The notes: a model not told the origin generated them from the letters alone. A stretch of 64,000 nucleotides of DNA from Legionella_C sp963803545 (GCA_963803545.1 CAWDMX010000004.1:372001-436000), one strand, 5' to 3'; shown: positions 1 through 9,137, counted from the first letter of the stretch. Translations and numbers: made by a program.

Positions 1-909
1 ACCAGTGCCTATTTATCTATCCACAATATGGTTGTGGCAACTATCGATAGCTTTGCAAGCGACAATTTACGCACCAAATGGGGGCCTCGTCTTTGTAAAA
101 TGCAAGCTCTGGCCAGTTATTGCTTGACCGAGCCCGATTCGGGTTCTGATGCAGCCTCTTTGAGTACACGCGCTACTGTAGAAGGGGATTGTTACGTTGT
201 TAATGGTACTAAAGCGTTTATTTCAGGTGGGAGCGTGAGTGATTTGTACCTTTGCATGGTGCGCACCAGCGCCGATACGTATAAAGGAATCAGCTGCTTA
301 TTGGTTGAAAAAGGTACTCCAGGATTGAGCTTTGGTAAACTTGAAAAAAAAATGGGGTGGCGAAGTCAGCCAACCTGTATGGTTTATTTTGAAAACTGCC
401 GCGTACCTATTAGCAACAGAATTGGTGAGGAAGGTATGGGCTTTAAGATTGCACTAAGCGCATTAAACGGTGGGCGTGTTAATATTGCCTCTTGTGCTTT
501 AGGGGGGGGGCTTGCCTGCCTTCGCATCACTCAAGACTATTTAAAACAGCGCAATCAATTTGGTAAACCCTTAAAAGATATGCAAGCTCTGCGCTTCAGT
601 TATGCAACCATGCTCACAGACTTTGAGGCCGCACGCTTGCTCGTGTATCGTGCCGCGCAGGCGTTGGATGAAAACGACAGCAACGCACCGCGATTGTGCG
701 CCATGGCAAAGCGAATGGCAACGGAGGTGGCCTTTAGCATTAGCGACCAGTGCCTACAATTGCTTGGGGGCTACGGTTACTTACACGATTATCATATTGA
801 ACGTATTTTTAGAGACTTGCGTGTTCATCGAATACTGGAAGGAACGAATGAGATAATGTGTGAAATTATCGCAAAATCAGTTTTAGACACGGATGTTACC
901 GTTAATTAA
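1..909 (+). CDS. Isobutyryl-CoA dehydrogenase-like acyl-CoA dehydrogenase (5' end cut by window edge)
   Basis: FAD-dependent acyl-CoA dehydrogenase of the ACAD8 type, expected to oxidise isobutyryl-CoA to methacrylyl-CoA in valine breakdown and pass electrons to ETF. The reading frame is open from base 1, where it encodes TSAYLSIHN, a typical internal segment, so the true start lies left of the window. Visible family motifs are SYCLTEPDSGSDAASL (FAD/substrate region), KAFISGG, GRVNIASC, LQLLGGYGYLHDY and the C-terminal ILEGTNEIM, whose Glu is the usual catalytic base in this subgroup. It is followed 10 bases later by an enoyl-CoA hydratase and then a 3-hydroxyisobutyryl-CoA hydrolase, the next two steps of valine degradation. 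That order supports isobutyryl-CoA over other acyl substrates, although substrate choice is inferred. Confidence 0.9.
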   Translation, partial: TSAYLSIHNMVVATIDSFASDNLRTKWGPRLCKMQALASYCLTEPDSGSDAASLSTRATVEGDCYVVNGTKAFISGGSVSDLYLCMVRTSADTYKGISCLLVEKGTPGLSFGKLEKKMGWRSQPTCMVYFENCRVPISNRIGEEGMGFKIALSALNGGRVNIASCALGGGLACLRITQDYLKQRNQFGKPLKDMQALRFSYATMLTDFEAARLLVYRAAQALDENDSNAPRLCAMAKRMATEVAFSISDQCLQLLGGYGYLHDYHIERIFRDLRVHRILEGTNEIMCEIIAKSVLDTDVTVN

Positions 910-919
910 GGAGAGCAAT

Positions 920-1693
920 ATGTCTGTAGATAACCAGATAAATCCCCAAGGTATTTTAATTATTACTTTAAATAGGCCTGAAAAATTAAACGCCTTGAAC
1001 CAAGAAGTATTAGAAAAATTGCAAAAAATATTTAGCGATGCTAAAGAAAATAGGGCGGTAAAAGCGCTGCTTATTACCGGCACCGGAAAAGCTTTTTCAG
1101 CGGGTGCTGATATTAATCGCCTAGCAGAATGCACCACCCAAACGGGTTTAGAATTTGCGGAATTTGGTCAAAAGGTTTTCCGGCAACTAGAAACTTTAGG
1201 CAAGCCTTCGATGGCGGCAATTAATGGGTACGCTTTTGGTGGTGGCTGTGAGTTGGCTATGGCGACCACCTTACGCATTGCAAGTGAAAGCGCGAAATTT
1301 GGCCAGCCTGAAGTCAAGCTGGGTATCATTCCAGGTTACGGAGGCACCCAAAGACTTGCTCGATTGGTTGGAAAAGGACGCGCACTGGACTTATGCCTGA
1401 CCGGACGATTTATAGATGCTGCAACCGCTGAAAATTGGGGACTAGTGAGTAAGGTTGTAGCCGCTGATACGTTAATACCCGAAGCGCTCGAAATAGTATC
1501 CAGCGTTCTTGCAATGGCGCCGCTTGCGGTCACAAGCGTTATGACTGTTATTGATAGAGGCTACGATTTAAACCTAGATGAAGCCTTGCATTTAGAAGCC
1601 ATTCATTTTGCAAACCTGTGCGCAAGCCACGATAAAGCCGAAGGCGTTAGCGCTTTTCTCGCCAAACGCACCGCTGCATTTAAAGGTCAATAA
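920..1693 (+). CDS. Enoyl-CoA hydratase/isomerase family protein
   Basis: Crotonase-fold enzyme of 257 residues that probably hydrates methacrylyl-CoA to 3-hydroxyisobutyryl-CoA. The crotonase signature is complete: FSAGADINRL, the oxyanion-hole stretch NGYAFGGGCELAM and FGQPEVKLGIIPGYGGTQRL. Both catalytic glutamates (in GCELAM and QPEVKLG) are present. An ATG at 893 in the same frame overlaps the upstream gene, but GGAG at 911-914 sits correctly before the ATG at 920 and the protein then starts MSVDNQIN, so 920 is preferred. The stop overlaps the next start by one base (TAATG), which indicates translational coupling. Confidence 0.9.
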   Translation: MSVDNQINPQGILIITLNRPEKLNALNQEVLEKLQKIFSDAKENRAVKALLITGTGKAFSAGADINRLAECTTQTGLEFAEFGQKVFRQLETLGKPSMAAINGYAFGGGCELAMATTLRIASESAKFGQPEVKLGIIPGYGGTQRLARLVGKGRALDLCLTGRFIDAATAENWGLVSKVVAADTLIPEALEIVSSVLAMAPLAVTSVMTVIDRGYDLNLDEALHLEAIHFANLCASHDKAEGVSAFLAKRTAAFKGQ

Positions 1694-2730
1694 TGAACGA
1701 TATTGTTTTTACCAGAGAGGGGGCTTTGGGGGTTATTACGCTTGCAAGAACCGCGGCGTTAAACGCACTAACTCTGGAGATGATTCAATCATGTAGGCAA
1801 CAGCTTAAAAAGTGGGAGGCTGACAAAACGGTGCACGCCATAGTGCTGCAAGCATTACCGGGGAAAATTTTTTGCGCAGGCGGAGATGTGCGTTGGTTGT
1901 ACCATCAAGGCCAAAAAAATAAAAACCGCGCGCTGCAATTTTTCAAGCAGGAATACCAGCTTAATTATGAAATTAGCAAGGTGAAAAAGCCTTTTATTGC
2001 GCTGATGAATGGTTTAACCATTGGTGGGGGCGTGGGTATTTCATTGCACGGCTCTCATCGGGTAACGGGAGCAAGTTTCAGTTTTTCAATGCCAGAAACA
2101 GGCATCGGTCTTTTTCCCGATGTGGGTGCCAGCTACTTACTAAACCAATGCCCAGGAAAGCTAGGCGTGTATTTGGGATTAACAGGCAATTTTTTAGCGG
2201 CCGAACAAGCCTTAGCGGCGGGGCTTGTAGACTTTTTAGCACCCGATTTTGATTCAAAACTCATCCTTTCGGAACTGCAAAAATTAGACTTGAGTGCTGA
2301 GCCTTTTGACCAGGTTTCTAATTTTCTTAAAAAGTTTTCGCAATTGCCTGATCCAAAAGTACTTACTGTACTATTGGATAAAATAAACGGTCATTTTAAT
2401 AAGAACTCCGTCGCTGAAATTGTGACCTCACTTCTAGAAAGTAAGGACGAGTGGTGCGTACAACAGGCTGAAATTTTACAGAAAAAATCGCCTCTAAGCC
2501 TTGAAATCACCCTCTGCTTGTTGCAAAAAACAAGGTCGTTCACGCTGTTAGAATGCTTGCAACAGGATGAAATTTTAGCCGAGAACTTTCTTCAAGGAGT
2601 GGATTTTTATGAGGGAGTACGCGCGTTGCTAATAGATAAGGATAAGTCGCCCCAGTGGAGTCCCCGGCGGCTGAGTGAGGTGAGTAAAACGCAGGTTGCG
2701 GTTTATTTTAATCAACAAAAAAACGAATGA
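1693..2730 (+). CDS. 3-hydroxyisobutyryl-CoA hydrolase
   Basis: Crotonase-fold thioesterase of 345 residues (HIBCH family) that releases CoA from 3-hydroxyisobutyryl-CoA in valine catabolism. The family hallmarks are CAGGDVRWLY, the oxyanion-hole stretch NGLTIGGGVGIS and PETGIGLFPDVGASY, where E and D match the catalytic acids known in HIBCH. The length is close to the usual 350-380 and the C-terminal HIBCH extension is present. It completes a three-gene acyl-CoA dehydrogenase, hydratase and hydrolase operon. The usual partner 3-hydroxyisobutyrate dehydrogenase is not seen in this window. Confidence 0.92.
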   Translation: MNDIVFTREGALGVITLARTAALNALTLEMIQSCRQQLKKWEADKTVHAIVLQALPGKIFCAGGDVRWLYHQGQKNKNRALQFFKQEYQLNYEISKVKKPFIALMNGLTIGGGVGISLHGSHRVTGASFSFSMPETGIGLFPDVGASYLLNQCPGKLGVYLGLTGNFLAAEQALAAGLVDFLAPDFDSKLILSELQKLDLSAEPFDQVSNFLKKFSQLPDPKVLTVLLDKINGHFNKNSVAEIVTSLLESKDEWCVQQAEILQKKSPLSLEITLCLLQKTRSFTLLECLQQDEILAENFLQGVDFYEGVRALLIDKDKSPQWSPRRLSEVSKTQVAVYFNQQKNE

Positions 2731-2736
2731 ATGGAG

Positions 2737-2771
2737 GCGCGAGACCTTTGCTAAAACTACGGTCGTCGCGC
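2737..2771. terminator. Hairpin between convergent genes
   Basis: GCGCGAGACC (2737-2746) pairs with GGTC plus TCGCGC (2761-2764 and 2766-2771), with one bulged G. The hairpin lies between the converging valine operon and the ETF:ubiquinone oxidoreductase gene. On the minus strand a T-rich run follows at some distance; on the plus strand only GTTTATC follows. A shared terminator is likely but unproven. Confidence 0.5.
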
Positions 2772-2779
2772 GTTTATCA

Positions 2780-4405
2780 TTAATTTAACGGGGAATAATT
2801 AGGGCCACCACCGCCTTCAGGCGCCTGCCAAATAATATTTTGCGTCGGATCTTTGATATCACAGCTTTTACAATGGATACAGTTTTGCGCATTTATTTGT
2901 AGGTAAACCGCATTATCTTGATTGACAATCTCATAAACTGCCGCAGGACAATAGCGTGTTTCTGGTGATGCAAATTTTTTATAGTTTACATCTATCGCCG
3001 CAGCGGGATTTTTCAACACCAGGTGGCAAGCTTGGTTTTCAGCGTGGCTGGTGTTGGTGAGATACACCGACGAAAGTTTATCAAAAGTGAGTTTTCCATC
3101 CGGTTTGGGGTAGTTAATTTTAGTGCTTAATTGAGCGTTTTTTAAGGAAGTATAATCAGCGGTATTCGATAGGGTCCAAGGGGATTTGCCCCCGCTAATA
3201 TACGTTTCCCAAAAAGCATTGAGCAGGCCAATAAAAAGACCGTATTTAAATCCGGGTCGAATATTACGTACGGTGTATAATTCTTTTTCCACCCAAGATT
3301 TTTTTAAATCATGGGAATAGCCCACTAATATTTGTGGGCTATCCTTATCCAAGGTTTTAAAACAGGCTTGCGCGGCAATAATCGCGGATTGAATAGCGGT
3401 GTGAATTCCTTTTATTTTAGGCACGTTTAAAAACCCCGCGGCATCACCGATTAAACTGCCTCCGGGAAAAGTGAGTTGCGGTTGCGATTGCCAACCGCCT
3501 TCATTAAGCGCCCGCGCGCCATAACCTATTCGTTCACCGTGTTCGAGCATAGACGCAACGAAAGGGTGCGTTTTAAATTGTTGCATCTCCAAAAAGGGAT
3601 CCATCCAAGTGTTTTTATAGTCTAAGCCTACGACAAACCCTAAGGCTATACGATTGTCTGTAAGGTGATATATAAAAGAGCCGCCATAAGTTTGATTATC
3701 CAAGGGCCAACCAACGGTATGAATGACCCGCCCAGGATGCGATTTTTTAGCAGGAACCTGCCAAATTTCCTTAAGGCCTAAAGCGTAAGTTTGAGGGTCT
3801 GCATTTTTTGCTAAACCAAATTTTTCAATCAGTTGCTGACTTAATTGACCGCGACAGCCCTCAGCAAAAAGCGTGTGCTTAGCTAACAAGTGCATTCCTT
3901 GCTGGTAATGTGCTGTCTTCTGACCGTGTTTATCAACCCCAACATCATTAGTTGCCACACCAATAACCGCATCATTATCGTTATATAGTAAGTGTGTTGC
4001 CGCAAATCCTGGGTAGATTTCCGCTCCCAGCTCTTGCGCTTGCTGGGCTAAAAATTGGCACAGCTCTCCAAGGCTAATTAAGTAGTTCCCTTTGTTTTTC
4101 ATTGGCGATGGAGTCGGTAGTCGACGGGCTTTTTTAGCACTAAGATGATAAAAAAAATCCTCAACCACGTGGGTGTTGAACGGAGCAGTTTGCCAGCTTT
4201 CTGGAAGTAATTCTTGGAGGCTTCGTGGCTCTAAAACCGCTCCAGAAAGGGTGTGCGCGCCTACAAACGCGCCTTTTTCTAATACACAAACGCTAATTTC
4301 TTTGTTGTGCAGCTGGCTTAATTGTTTCAGTTTAATGGCTGCCGCAAGTCCTGCCGGGCCGGCACCAATAATTAAAACATCAAATTCCATGCGGTCCTGA
4401 CTCAT
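2780..4405 (-). CDS. Electron transfer flavoprotein-ubiquinone oxidoreductase
   Basis: Membrane-associated flavoprotein of 541 residues that moves electrons from ETF to ubiquinone. The N-terminus carries the FAD Rossmann motif VLIIGAGPAGLAAAIKL. The middle has SGAVLEPRSL, GLKEIW and GDAAGFLN, all typical of the family. The C-terminus holds the 4Fe-4S site: CPAAVYE and then CIHCKSCDIKDPTQNI. The size matches the family. The ATG at 4405 has GGGAG six bases upstream on the minus strand. Lying opposite an acyl-CoA dehydrogenase operon, it supplies the respiratory sink for that dehydrogenase; the ETF subunits themselves are not in the window. Confidence 0.95.
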   Translation of the reverse strand: MSQDRMEFDVLIIGAGPAGLAAAIKLKQLSQLHNKEISVCVLEKGAFVGAHTLSGAVLEPRSLQELLPESWQTAPFNTHVVEDFFYHLSAKKARRLPTPSPMKNKGNYLISLGELCQFLAQQAQELGAEIYPGFAATHLLYNDNDAVIGVATNDVGVDKHGQKTAHYQQGMHLLAKHTLFAEGCRGQLSQQLIEKFGLAKNADPQTYALGLKEIWQVPAKKSHPGRVIHTVGWPLDNQTYGGSFIYHLTDNRIALGFVVGLDYKNTWMDPFLEMQQFKTHPFVASMLEHGERIGYGARALNEGGWQSQPQLTFPGGSLIGDAAGFLNVPKIKGIHTAIQSAIIAAQACFKTLDKDSPQILVGYSHDLKKSWVEKELYTVRNIRPGFKYGLFIGLLNAFWETYISGGKSPWTLSNTADYTSLKNAQLSTKINYPKPDGKLTFDKLSSVYLTNTSHAENQACHLVLKNPAAAIDVNYKKFASPETRYCPAAVYEIVNQDNAVYLQINAQNCIHCKSCDIKDPTQNIIWQAPEGGGGPNYSPLN

Positions 4406-4706
4406 GCGTGCTCCCTTGATTGTACAGCTGACCGTTGCGATTGGCGCAAAATCAAGGCGCTTAGAAAATGCAAGCCTTGTTTTTACGACCTACAATCCTA
4501 CGCAATTAATTAGTAATTTGCTAGGGGGCTTAAGCTTATTGTTAGGAGGGGTTTTTAATCACAATAAAAACGTTTAGCAGTATTTTTACACGCAAATTTT
4601 TATACATTTTAGTCTAAAGTGCTGATAGCCCACGCAAAAAATTGCCGTAGCATCTCTAAAACACAAATGATACTATCGTGACCTTTACCTAATTTGATGT
4701 AATTAT
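4406..4706. other. Divergent intergenic region without a gene
   Basis: About 300 bases between the divergent ETF:ubiquinone oxidoreductase gene and a small lipoprotein gene. It must hold promoters in both directions, but no convincing -35/-10 pair, RNA gene or long inverted repeat could be picked by eye. Confidence 0.4.
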
Positions 4707-5063
4707 ATGTTTAAAATATTTATAGTAGGTCTTATTTTAATTATCAGTGGTTGCACACCTCATAATGAAAATTATTATCGAATGCATTTAAAAGCACTGC
4801 AGGAAGCGCTTTCTCTGTGTCCGGAAAAATCACCTGCGGATATTTCTTGCGCTAAACTTAATGCACTGGGCAAAGAAATTAACGGTTTGGTTTATGAGCT
4901 GCAGCGCAGCCCGCAGCAATTTGGTAGTACGATAATTACGCTGCAAAACAAGCTTGCAGAGCAAAAAATAAACGCGGTGGATTTAGAAAGTGTCGCCATA
5001 ACCGAAGAGCAATTAAAACAACGTTTAGCGATAATCCGCTGGCTCGAGTCCCCTGAGAGTTGA
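4707..5063 (+). CDS. Small lipoprotein of unknown function upstream of surE
   Basis: A 118-residue protein with a lipoprotein signal: hydrophobic FKIFIVGLILII followed by the lipobox ISGC, with the likely acylated Cys at residue 16. The mature part is mostly helical and contains two further cysteines (LCPEKS and ISCAKL) that could form a disulfide. No family was recognised. It ends two bases before the surE ATG, so the pair is almost certainly co-transcribed. The role is unknown; an envelope location is inferred from the signal. Confidence 0.75.
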   Translation: MFKIFIVGLILIISGCTPHNENYYRMHLKALQEALSLCPEKSPADISCAKLNALGKEINGLVYELQRSPQQFGSTIITLQNKLAEQKINAVDLESVAITEEQLKQRLAIIRWLESPES

Positions 5064-5065
5064 TA

Positions 5066-5827
5066 ATGAAAATACTAATCAGTAACGATGATGGCGTGCA
5101 CGCACCGGGTATTCGGGCTTTAGCGCAGCAACTAGCTTTGCTCGGTGAGATAATCGTTATGGCTCCGGATAGAAACCGCAGTGGTGCGAGTAATTCATTA
5201 ACTCTCACGCAACCGCTGCGTGTGCGTCAATTGGATAACGGTCATTTTTGTGTGGAAGGAACCCCTACCGATTGCGTGCATTTAGCGTTAACTGGCTATC
5301 TGGATAACGCTGTTGATGTTGTTGTGTCGGGTATCAATGAGGGGGCAAACCTGGGGGACGATATTCTCTACTCCGGTACGGTTGCCGCAGCAGTAGAGGG
5401 ACGCTATTTAGGGTATCCCTCTTTAGCTTTTTCAATGGTTGGTCATAATATTCAGCACTACGATACGGGTGCAATCATCGCCAAGCAGTTAATTAGCAAG
5501 TTGCGATTAAAAATGCTGCCACCGCAAACAATTTTAAATATCAATATTCCTGATTTGCCACTTTCAGAGATTCAAGGCATCGCTATTACTCGGTTGGGTA
5601 CAAGACACAGCTCCGCTCCCACTATAAAAGCTAAGGATCCACGAGGAAAAGCCATATATTGGATAGGCCCTCCAGGAGTTGAGGCCGATGCCGGAGAGGG
5701 AACAGACTTCTACGCGGTTAATCAAAAAAAAGTTTCTATAACGCCACTTAATTTAGACATGACGCATTATAAGGTTTTTGACACGCTATCGGCCTGGGCC
5801 AATAGTGTCGACTGGCAAGGAGAATAG
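5066..5827 (+). CDS. surE: 5'/3'-nucleotidase SurE
   Basis: Metal-dependent phosphatase of 253 residues acting on nucleoside monophosphates in stationary phase. The N-terminal MKILISNDDGVHAPGI carries the metal-binding Asp pair, and VMAPDRNRSGASNSLTL, VEGTPTDCVHLAL and VSGINEGANLGDD are diagnostic. A TTG at 5060 is in frame, but the ATG at 5066 gives the canonical N-terminus. surE normally precedes pcm, nlpD and rpoS; here pcm is absent and an nlpD-like gene follows directly. Confidence 0.95.
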   Translation: MKILISNDDGVHAPGIRALAQQLALLGEIIVMAPDRNRSGASNSLTLTQPLRVRQLDNGHFCVEGTPTDCVHLALTGYLDNAVDVVVSGINEGANLGDDILYSGTVAAAVEGRYLGYPSLAFSMVGHNIQHYDTGAIIAKQLISKLRLKMLPPQTILNINIPDLPLSEIQGIAITRLGTRHSSAPTIKAKDPRGKAIYWIGPPGVEADAGEGTDFYAVNQKKVSITPLNLDMTHYKVFDTLSAWANSVDWQGE

Positions 5828-5829
5828 CT

Positions 5830-6555
5830 ATTAACAACCATAAACTAGGGTTTTTAATCGGCTCAATAATGCTCGTGGCTTGCGCTAAAATTCCACATGT
5901 AGCACCGGTAAGCGAGCTAAACTGGGCGTCACATAATCGCGTTCCCGCCTATTATCGGGTAAAACAAAACGAATCCATTTACGCTATTGCGTTCCGTTAC
6001 GATCGTGATTATCGGCAGGTTGCGCGCTACAACGGACTCCGTTATCCCTATAAGCTGCGCGTTGGACAAGTCGTCTATTTTTCTCGTAGTGCTAAACCTA
6101 CTCAACAAACCCCTCATACAATTCACCGAAGTTCAAAACCCACCCCAATCGCAAAAAAAATGAGCGCATCTTTAAGAGCACACACAGCCAGCGGTCACTG
6201 GCTGTGGCCTGTAAAAGGGGTAATTAAAACCTCTTTTTCACCGAGCTTAAGTAAAAAAGGCATAGATATTGCAGGTATAAAAGGACAGGGGGTAAAAGCT
6301 TCGGCTGCAGGAATTGTTGCATATGCTGGCAATGGGCTAAACGGTTATGGTAACTTAATAATAATTAAACATAACAACCAGTTGTTAACAGCCTACGGCA
6401 ATAATTTGCGTAATAAGGTTGCAGAAGGACAAAAAGTTAAAGCTGGGCAAATAATTGCCGACATAGGAATTGTAGATAGAAAATTCTGGGGCGTACATTT
6501 TGAAATTAGAAAAGCAGGTAAACCGATAAATCCGCTGCTTTTCCTAAAACCCTAG
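5830..6555 (+). CDS. nlpD: NlpD-like lipoprotein (LysM + M23), probable ATT start
   Basis: Envelope lipoprotein expected to activate amidases during cell separation. A LysM domain (YYRVKQNESIYAIAFRYD to RVGQVVYF) is followed by a linker and an M23/LytM domain (KGIDIAGIKGQGVKASAAG, GYGNLIIIKH, WGVHFEIR). The first metal-binding His is missing, as in NlpD and EnvC, so it is probably a non-catalytic activator. The first ATG (5869) leaves only MLVAC and no signal peptide. Reading from ATT at 5830 gives NNHKLGFLIGSIMLVAC, a complete lipoprotein signal, and AAGGAG (5817-5822) lies seven bases before that ATT. An ATT start is therefore proposed; ATA at 5824 is less well placed. The total is 241 residues. 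rpoS follows. Confidence 0.85.
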   Translation: MNNHKLGFLIGSIMLVACAKIPHVAPVSELNWASHNRVPAYYRVKQNESIYAIAFRYDRDYRQVARYNGLRYPYKLRVGQVVYFSRSAKPTQQTPHTIHRSSKPTPIAKKMSASLRAHTASGHWLWPVKGVIKTSFSPSLSKKGIDIAGIKGQGVKASAAGIVAYAGNGLNGYGNLIIIKHNNQLLTAYGNNLRNKVAEGQKVKAGQIIADIGIVDRKFWGVHFEIRKAGKPINPLLFLKP

Positions 6556-6624
6556 TCATTGCTTCATTTAATTTACAATGTTTTTCTTTTATCTAGGATA
6601 CGTCCTAAAACAAAAGGTGAAATC

Positions 6625-7635
6625 ATGCGCGCAGACGACGAGTCGGTAAAAAATGTTGCGGTACTGGACGATTGGGAACCTAGTGATGAGGCCTTGCTTC
6701 CAAACTCCGAAGCGGACGACGCTTTAGAGAGTGAAGAGGTTGCAGCGGTTGATTATACCGATGAAACGTTGTTTCCAACCTTTCAACGTACTAAAAACAC
6801 CGCAAAATTAATGGACGCAACCCAAATGTATCTCAGTGAAATTGGGTTCTCACCACTTTTAAGTGCGGCCGAGGAAGTGCATTATTCGCGTTTGGCTCTG
6901 AAAGGGGACGGCCAAGCACGCAAAAAAATGATTGAATCCAACTTGCGCTTAGTCGTTAAAATTTCACGGAGATATTTAAACCGAGGACTGCCGTTGCTTG
7001 ATTTGATTGAGGAAGGTAATTTAGGGCTGATGAAATCCGTTGAAAAATTTGATCCCGATCGCGGCTTTCGGTTTTCAACCTACGCTACCTGGTGGATAAG
7101 ACAGACTATAGAACGCGCCATTATGAATCAAACGCGAACTATTAGGCTGCCTATTCATGTGGTAAAAGAATTAAATGTGTATTTACGCGCAGCACGCCAG
7201 TTAACCCAGAAATTAGATCACGAGCCTTCCCCTGAGGAAATTGCGGAAATGGTTGACAAGCCGCTTGAGGATGTTAAAAAAATGTTAGGTCTCAATGATA
7301 AGGTGGCATCAATTGATACACCCGTTGGTTATGATGAAAATAAATCATTATTAGACACTATTGCTGATGAAAATAGCATTAATCCTGCAGAGCTGTTAAC
7401 CGACGAAGACTTGCGCATGCATATAGAGGCTCTGCTGGATCAACTTACAGAAAATCAACAGCAGGTTATAGCTAGAAGATTCGGACTTCGTGGGTTTGAA
7501 AAAGCAACACTTGAAGATGTTGGTAAGGAAATTGATTTAACGCGTGAGCGCGTCCGACAAATTCAAGTAGAAGCTTTAAGAACGTTGCGAGGTTTACTTG
7601 AAAAGCTAGGTCTAACCCAAGAAGATTTGTTTTAG
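6625..7635 (+). CDS. rpoS: RNA polymerase sigma factor RpoS
   Basis: Stationary-phase sigma factor of 336 residues. Region 1.2 is DATQMYLSEIGFSPLLSAAEE. Region 2 is NLRLVVKISRRYLNRGLPLLDLI through FRFSTYATWWIRQTIERA. Region 3 includes VKELNVYLRAAR. Region 4 is RFGLRGFEKATLEDVGKEI plus LTRERVRQIQVEALRTLR. An upstream in-frame ATG at 6559 is not preferred because the ATG at 6625 follows AAAGGTGAAATC and gives the standard acidic RpoS N-terminus. surE-nlpD-rpoS is the conserved gammaproteobacterial order, so an rpoS promoter inside nlpD is likely. It may control the envelope-stress cluster at 45-49 kb, but that is inference. Confidence 0.95.
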   Translation: MRADDESVKNVAVLDDWEPSDEALLPNSEADDALESEEVAAVDYTDETLFPTFQRTKNTAKLMDATQMYLSEIGFSPLLSAAEEVHYSRLALKGDGQARKKMIESNLRLVVKISRRYLNRGLPLLDLIEEGNLGLMKSVEKFDPDRGFRFSTYATWWIRQTIERAIMNQTRTIRLPIHVVKELNVYLRAARQLTQKLDHEPSPEEIAEMVDKPLEDVKKMLGLNDKVASIDTPVGYDENKSLLDTIADENSINPAELLTDEDLRMHIEALLDQLTENQQQVIARRFGLRGFEKATLEDVGKEIDLTRERVRQIQVEALRTLRGLLEKLGLTQEDLF

Positions 7636-7786
7636 ATATACCGCTGAAATAAAACTATTTTTTACTGTAAACAGTAAAGAGTGTATTAAGCGCTTTTGCA
7701 TGTTTTGAAAACTCTTTACTGACAATTGTTTTATGTATATATTTTTGGCAATTAGGTTATGCGAATACAGCTTTAAATTGTAAAAA

Positions 7787-9043
7787 TTAACTGCAATCGG
7801 CTTCGGTAAAGTTTTGCCAGCAACGCGAATAACGCGTATCTCTTTTAGGATGCTGTAGAGCCGTTTGACTAATTAACCAAGGATCGCGTGACTCAAGCAT
7901 GAAAGCTAAAGTGTTCGCAACATAACTGGGTTGCTGACGATTGGAGGCAATTGCTCGGTTATAGGTGCTAACATCAGGGCCGTGTGCCGTCATTGTGTTG
8001 TGAATGCTAATACCCCCAGCAGAAAACCCTTCGTTTTTGGCCTCATAAACCCCATGAATTAACCCCATCAACTCACTCATAATATTGCGATGAAAATAGG
8101 GGGGTCTAAAACTATGCTCTGCAACTATCCAGCGTGATGGAAAGATAACAAAATCGAGATTAGCAACCCCAGGCGTGTCACTTTCTGACGATAAAACCGT
8201 AAAAATTGACGGATCAGGATGATCAAAGCTAACCGTATTCATAGTATTAAACAACGACAAATCATAACTATAAGGAGCGTAGTTTCCATGCCAAGCAATC
8301 ACATTTAAGGGAGAGTAATCGCTTTTTGCTTGCCACCACCGCTGTTGTGATTTGCAAATTAAAAGGCACTTTTTTGTTGTTTTTTTTTCAAAAGCTGCCG
8401 ATGGATATCTAAAATGACGTGGATTAGCCAAAGCATTTGCGCCTAATAAGCCTAAGTTTGGCAGCGAGAAAGGCGTACCCCGATTTTCACAAATATAACC
8501 GCAGGCTATTGAATCCAGCACGCTAACCTTAAAACGTACACCGCGTGGAATAACTACTATGGTACCTGGAGCTATTGTCAACGTACCAAATTCCGTGAAC
8601 AGCTCTATTGCACCAGAATAGGGAATGATAAGAAGTTCCCCATCATTATTAGAAAAATACTCCGCCTGCATAGAACGATTGCAGTGGTATAAATAGGTTG
8701 CGGCATAGTGGGTTTGGGCAATTGCAAACCAACTTTCAATAAAATTGATAGGATCTAGGGGAGGCTCAAACGGGAACCAACGGAAAGGATTTGGCGGCTG
8801 TAAATATTCTGTTTCTAAGGATTTATCATGCGTCCAAAGAGAAAAGTCCTCATGCGCAACAGAAGGTATTTTTCTGTACAACCAGCTGTGCAAATTACTT
8901 GCGCGCGGCTTAGTAAAGGCCGAACCACTTAATTGCTCCGCGTATAAATTTAAAGGGCAGTGCAGAGGCGAATTTTGCTGCAAAGGCAGTGCGCCTTCAA
9001 TCGCTTCTGATTGGTGATGGTTGCCGAATCCGGATAAATACAT
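7787..9043 (-). CDS. hmgA: Homogentisate 1,2-dioxygenase
   Basis: Non-haem iron ring-cleaving dioxygenase of the tyrosine/phenylalanine degradation pathway (homogentisate to maleylacetoacetate), 418 residues. It begins MYLSGFGNHHQSEAIEGALP, the standard N-terminus, and contains LYAEQLSGSAFT, NLHSWLYRK, IPRGVRF, the iron-ligand regions PPYFHRNIMSEL and GLIHGVYEAK, and SIHNTMTAHGPD. An in-frame start 24 codons earlier (9115) is less likely because the ATG at 9043 has AGGGA just upstream. It is divergent from yebC. No other tyrosine-degradation gene is adjacent. Confidence 0.95.
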   Translation of the reverse strand: MYLSGFGNHHQSEAIEGALPLQQNSPLHCPLNLYAEQLSGSAFTKPRASNLHSWLYRKIPSVAHEDFSLWTHDKSLETEYLQPPNPFRWFPFEPPLDPINFIESWFAIAQTHYAATYLYHCNRSMQAEYFSNNDGELLIIPYSGAIELFTEFGTLTIAPGTIVVIPRGVRFKVSVLDSIACGYICENRGTPFSLPNLGLLGANALANPRHFRYPSAAFEKKTTKKCLLICKSQQRWWQAKSDYSPLNVIAWHGNYAPYSYDLSLFNTMNTVSFDHPDPSIFTVLSSESDTPGVANLDFVIFPSRWIVAEHSFRPPYFHRNIMSELMGLIHGVYEAKNEGFSAGGISIHNTMTAHGPDVSTYNRAIASNRQQPSYVANTLAFMLESRDPWLISQTALQHPKRDTRYSRCWQNFTEADCS

Positions 9044-9137
9044 GGACGTCCCTGCCACGAATAAAACACTATAATTATCATTTTTTTTAATCCTTTGACA
9101 AGGTATAATTAACAATTTTTGAAATTACAGGTGCAAC

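Noticed and set aside
5869..6555. nlpD start at the first ATG (5869)
   Set aside because: It removes the signal peptide and has no Shine-Dalgarno sequence, while ATT 5830 has both.
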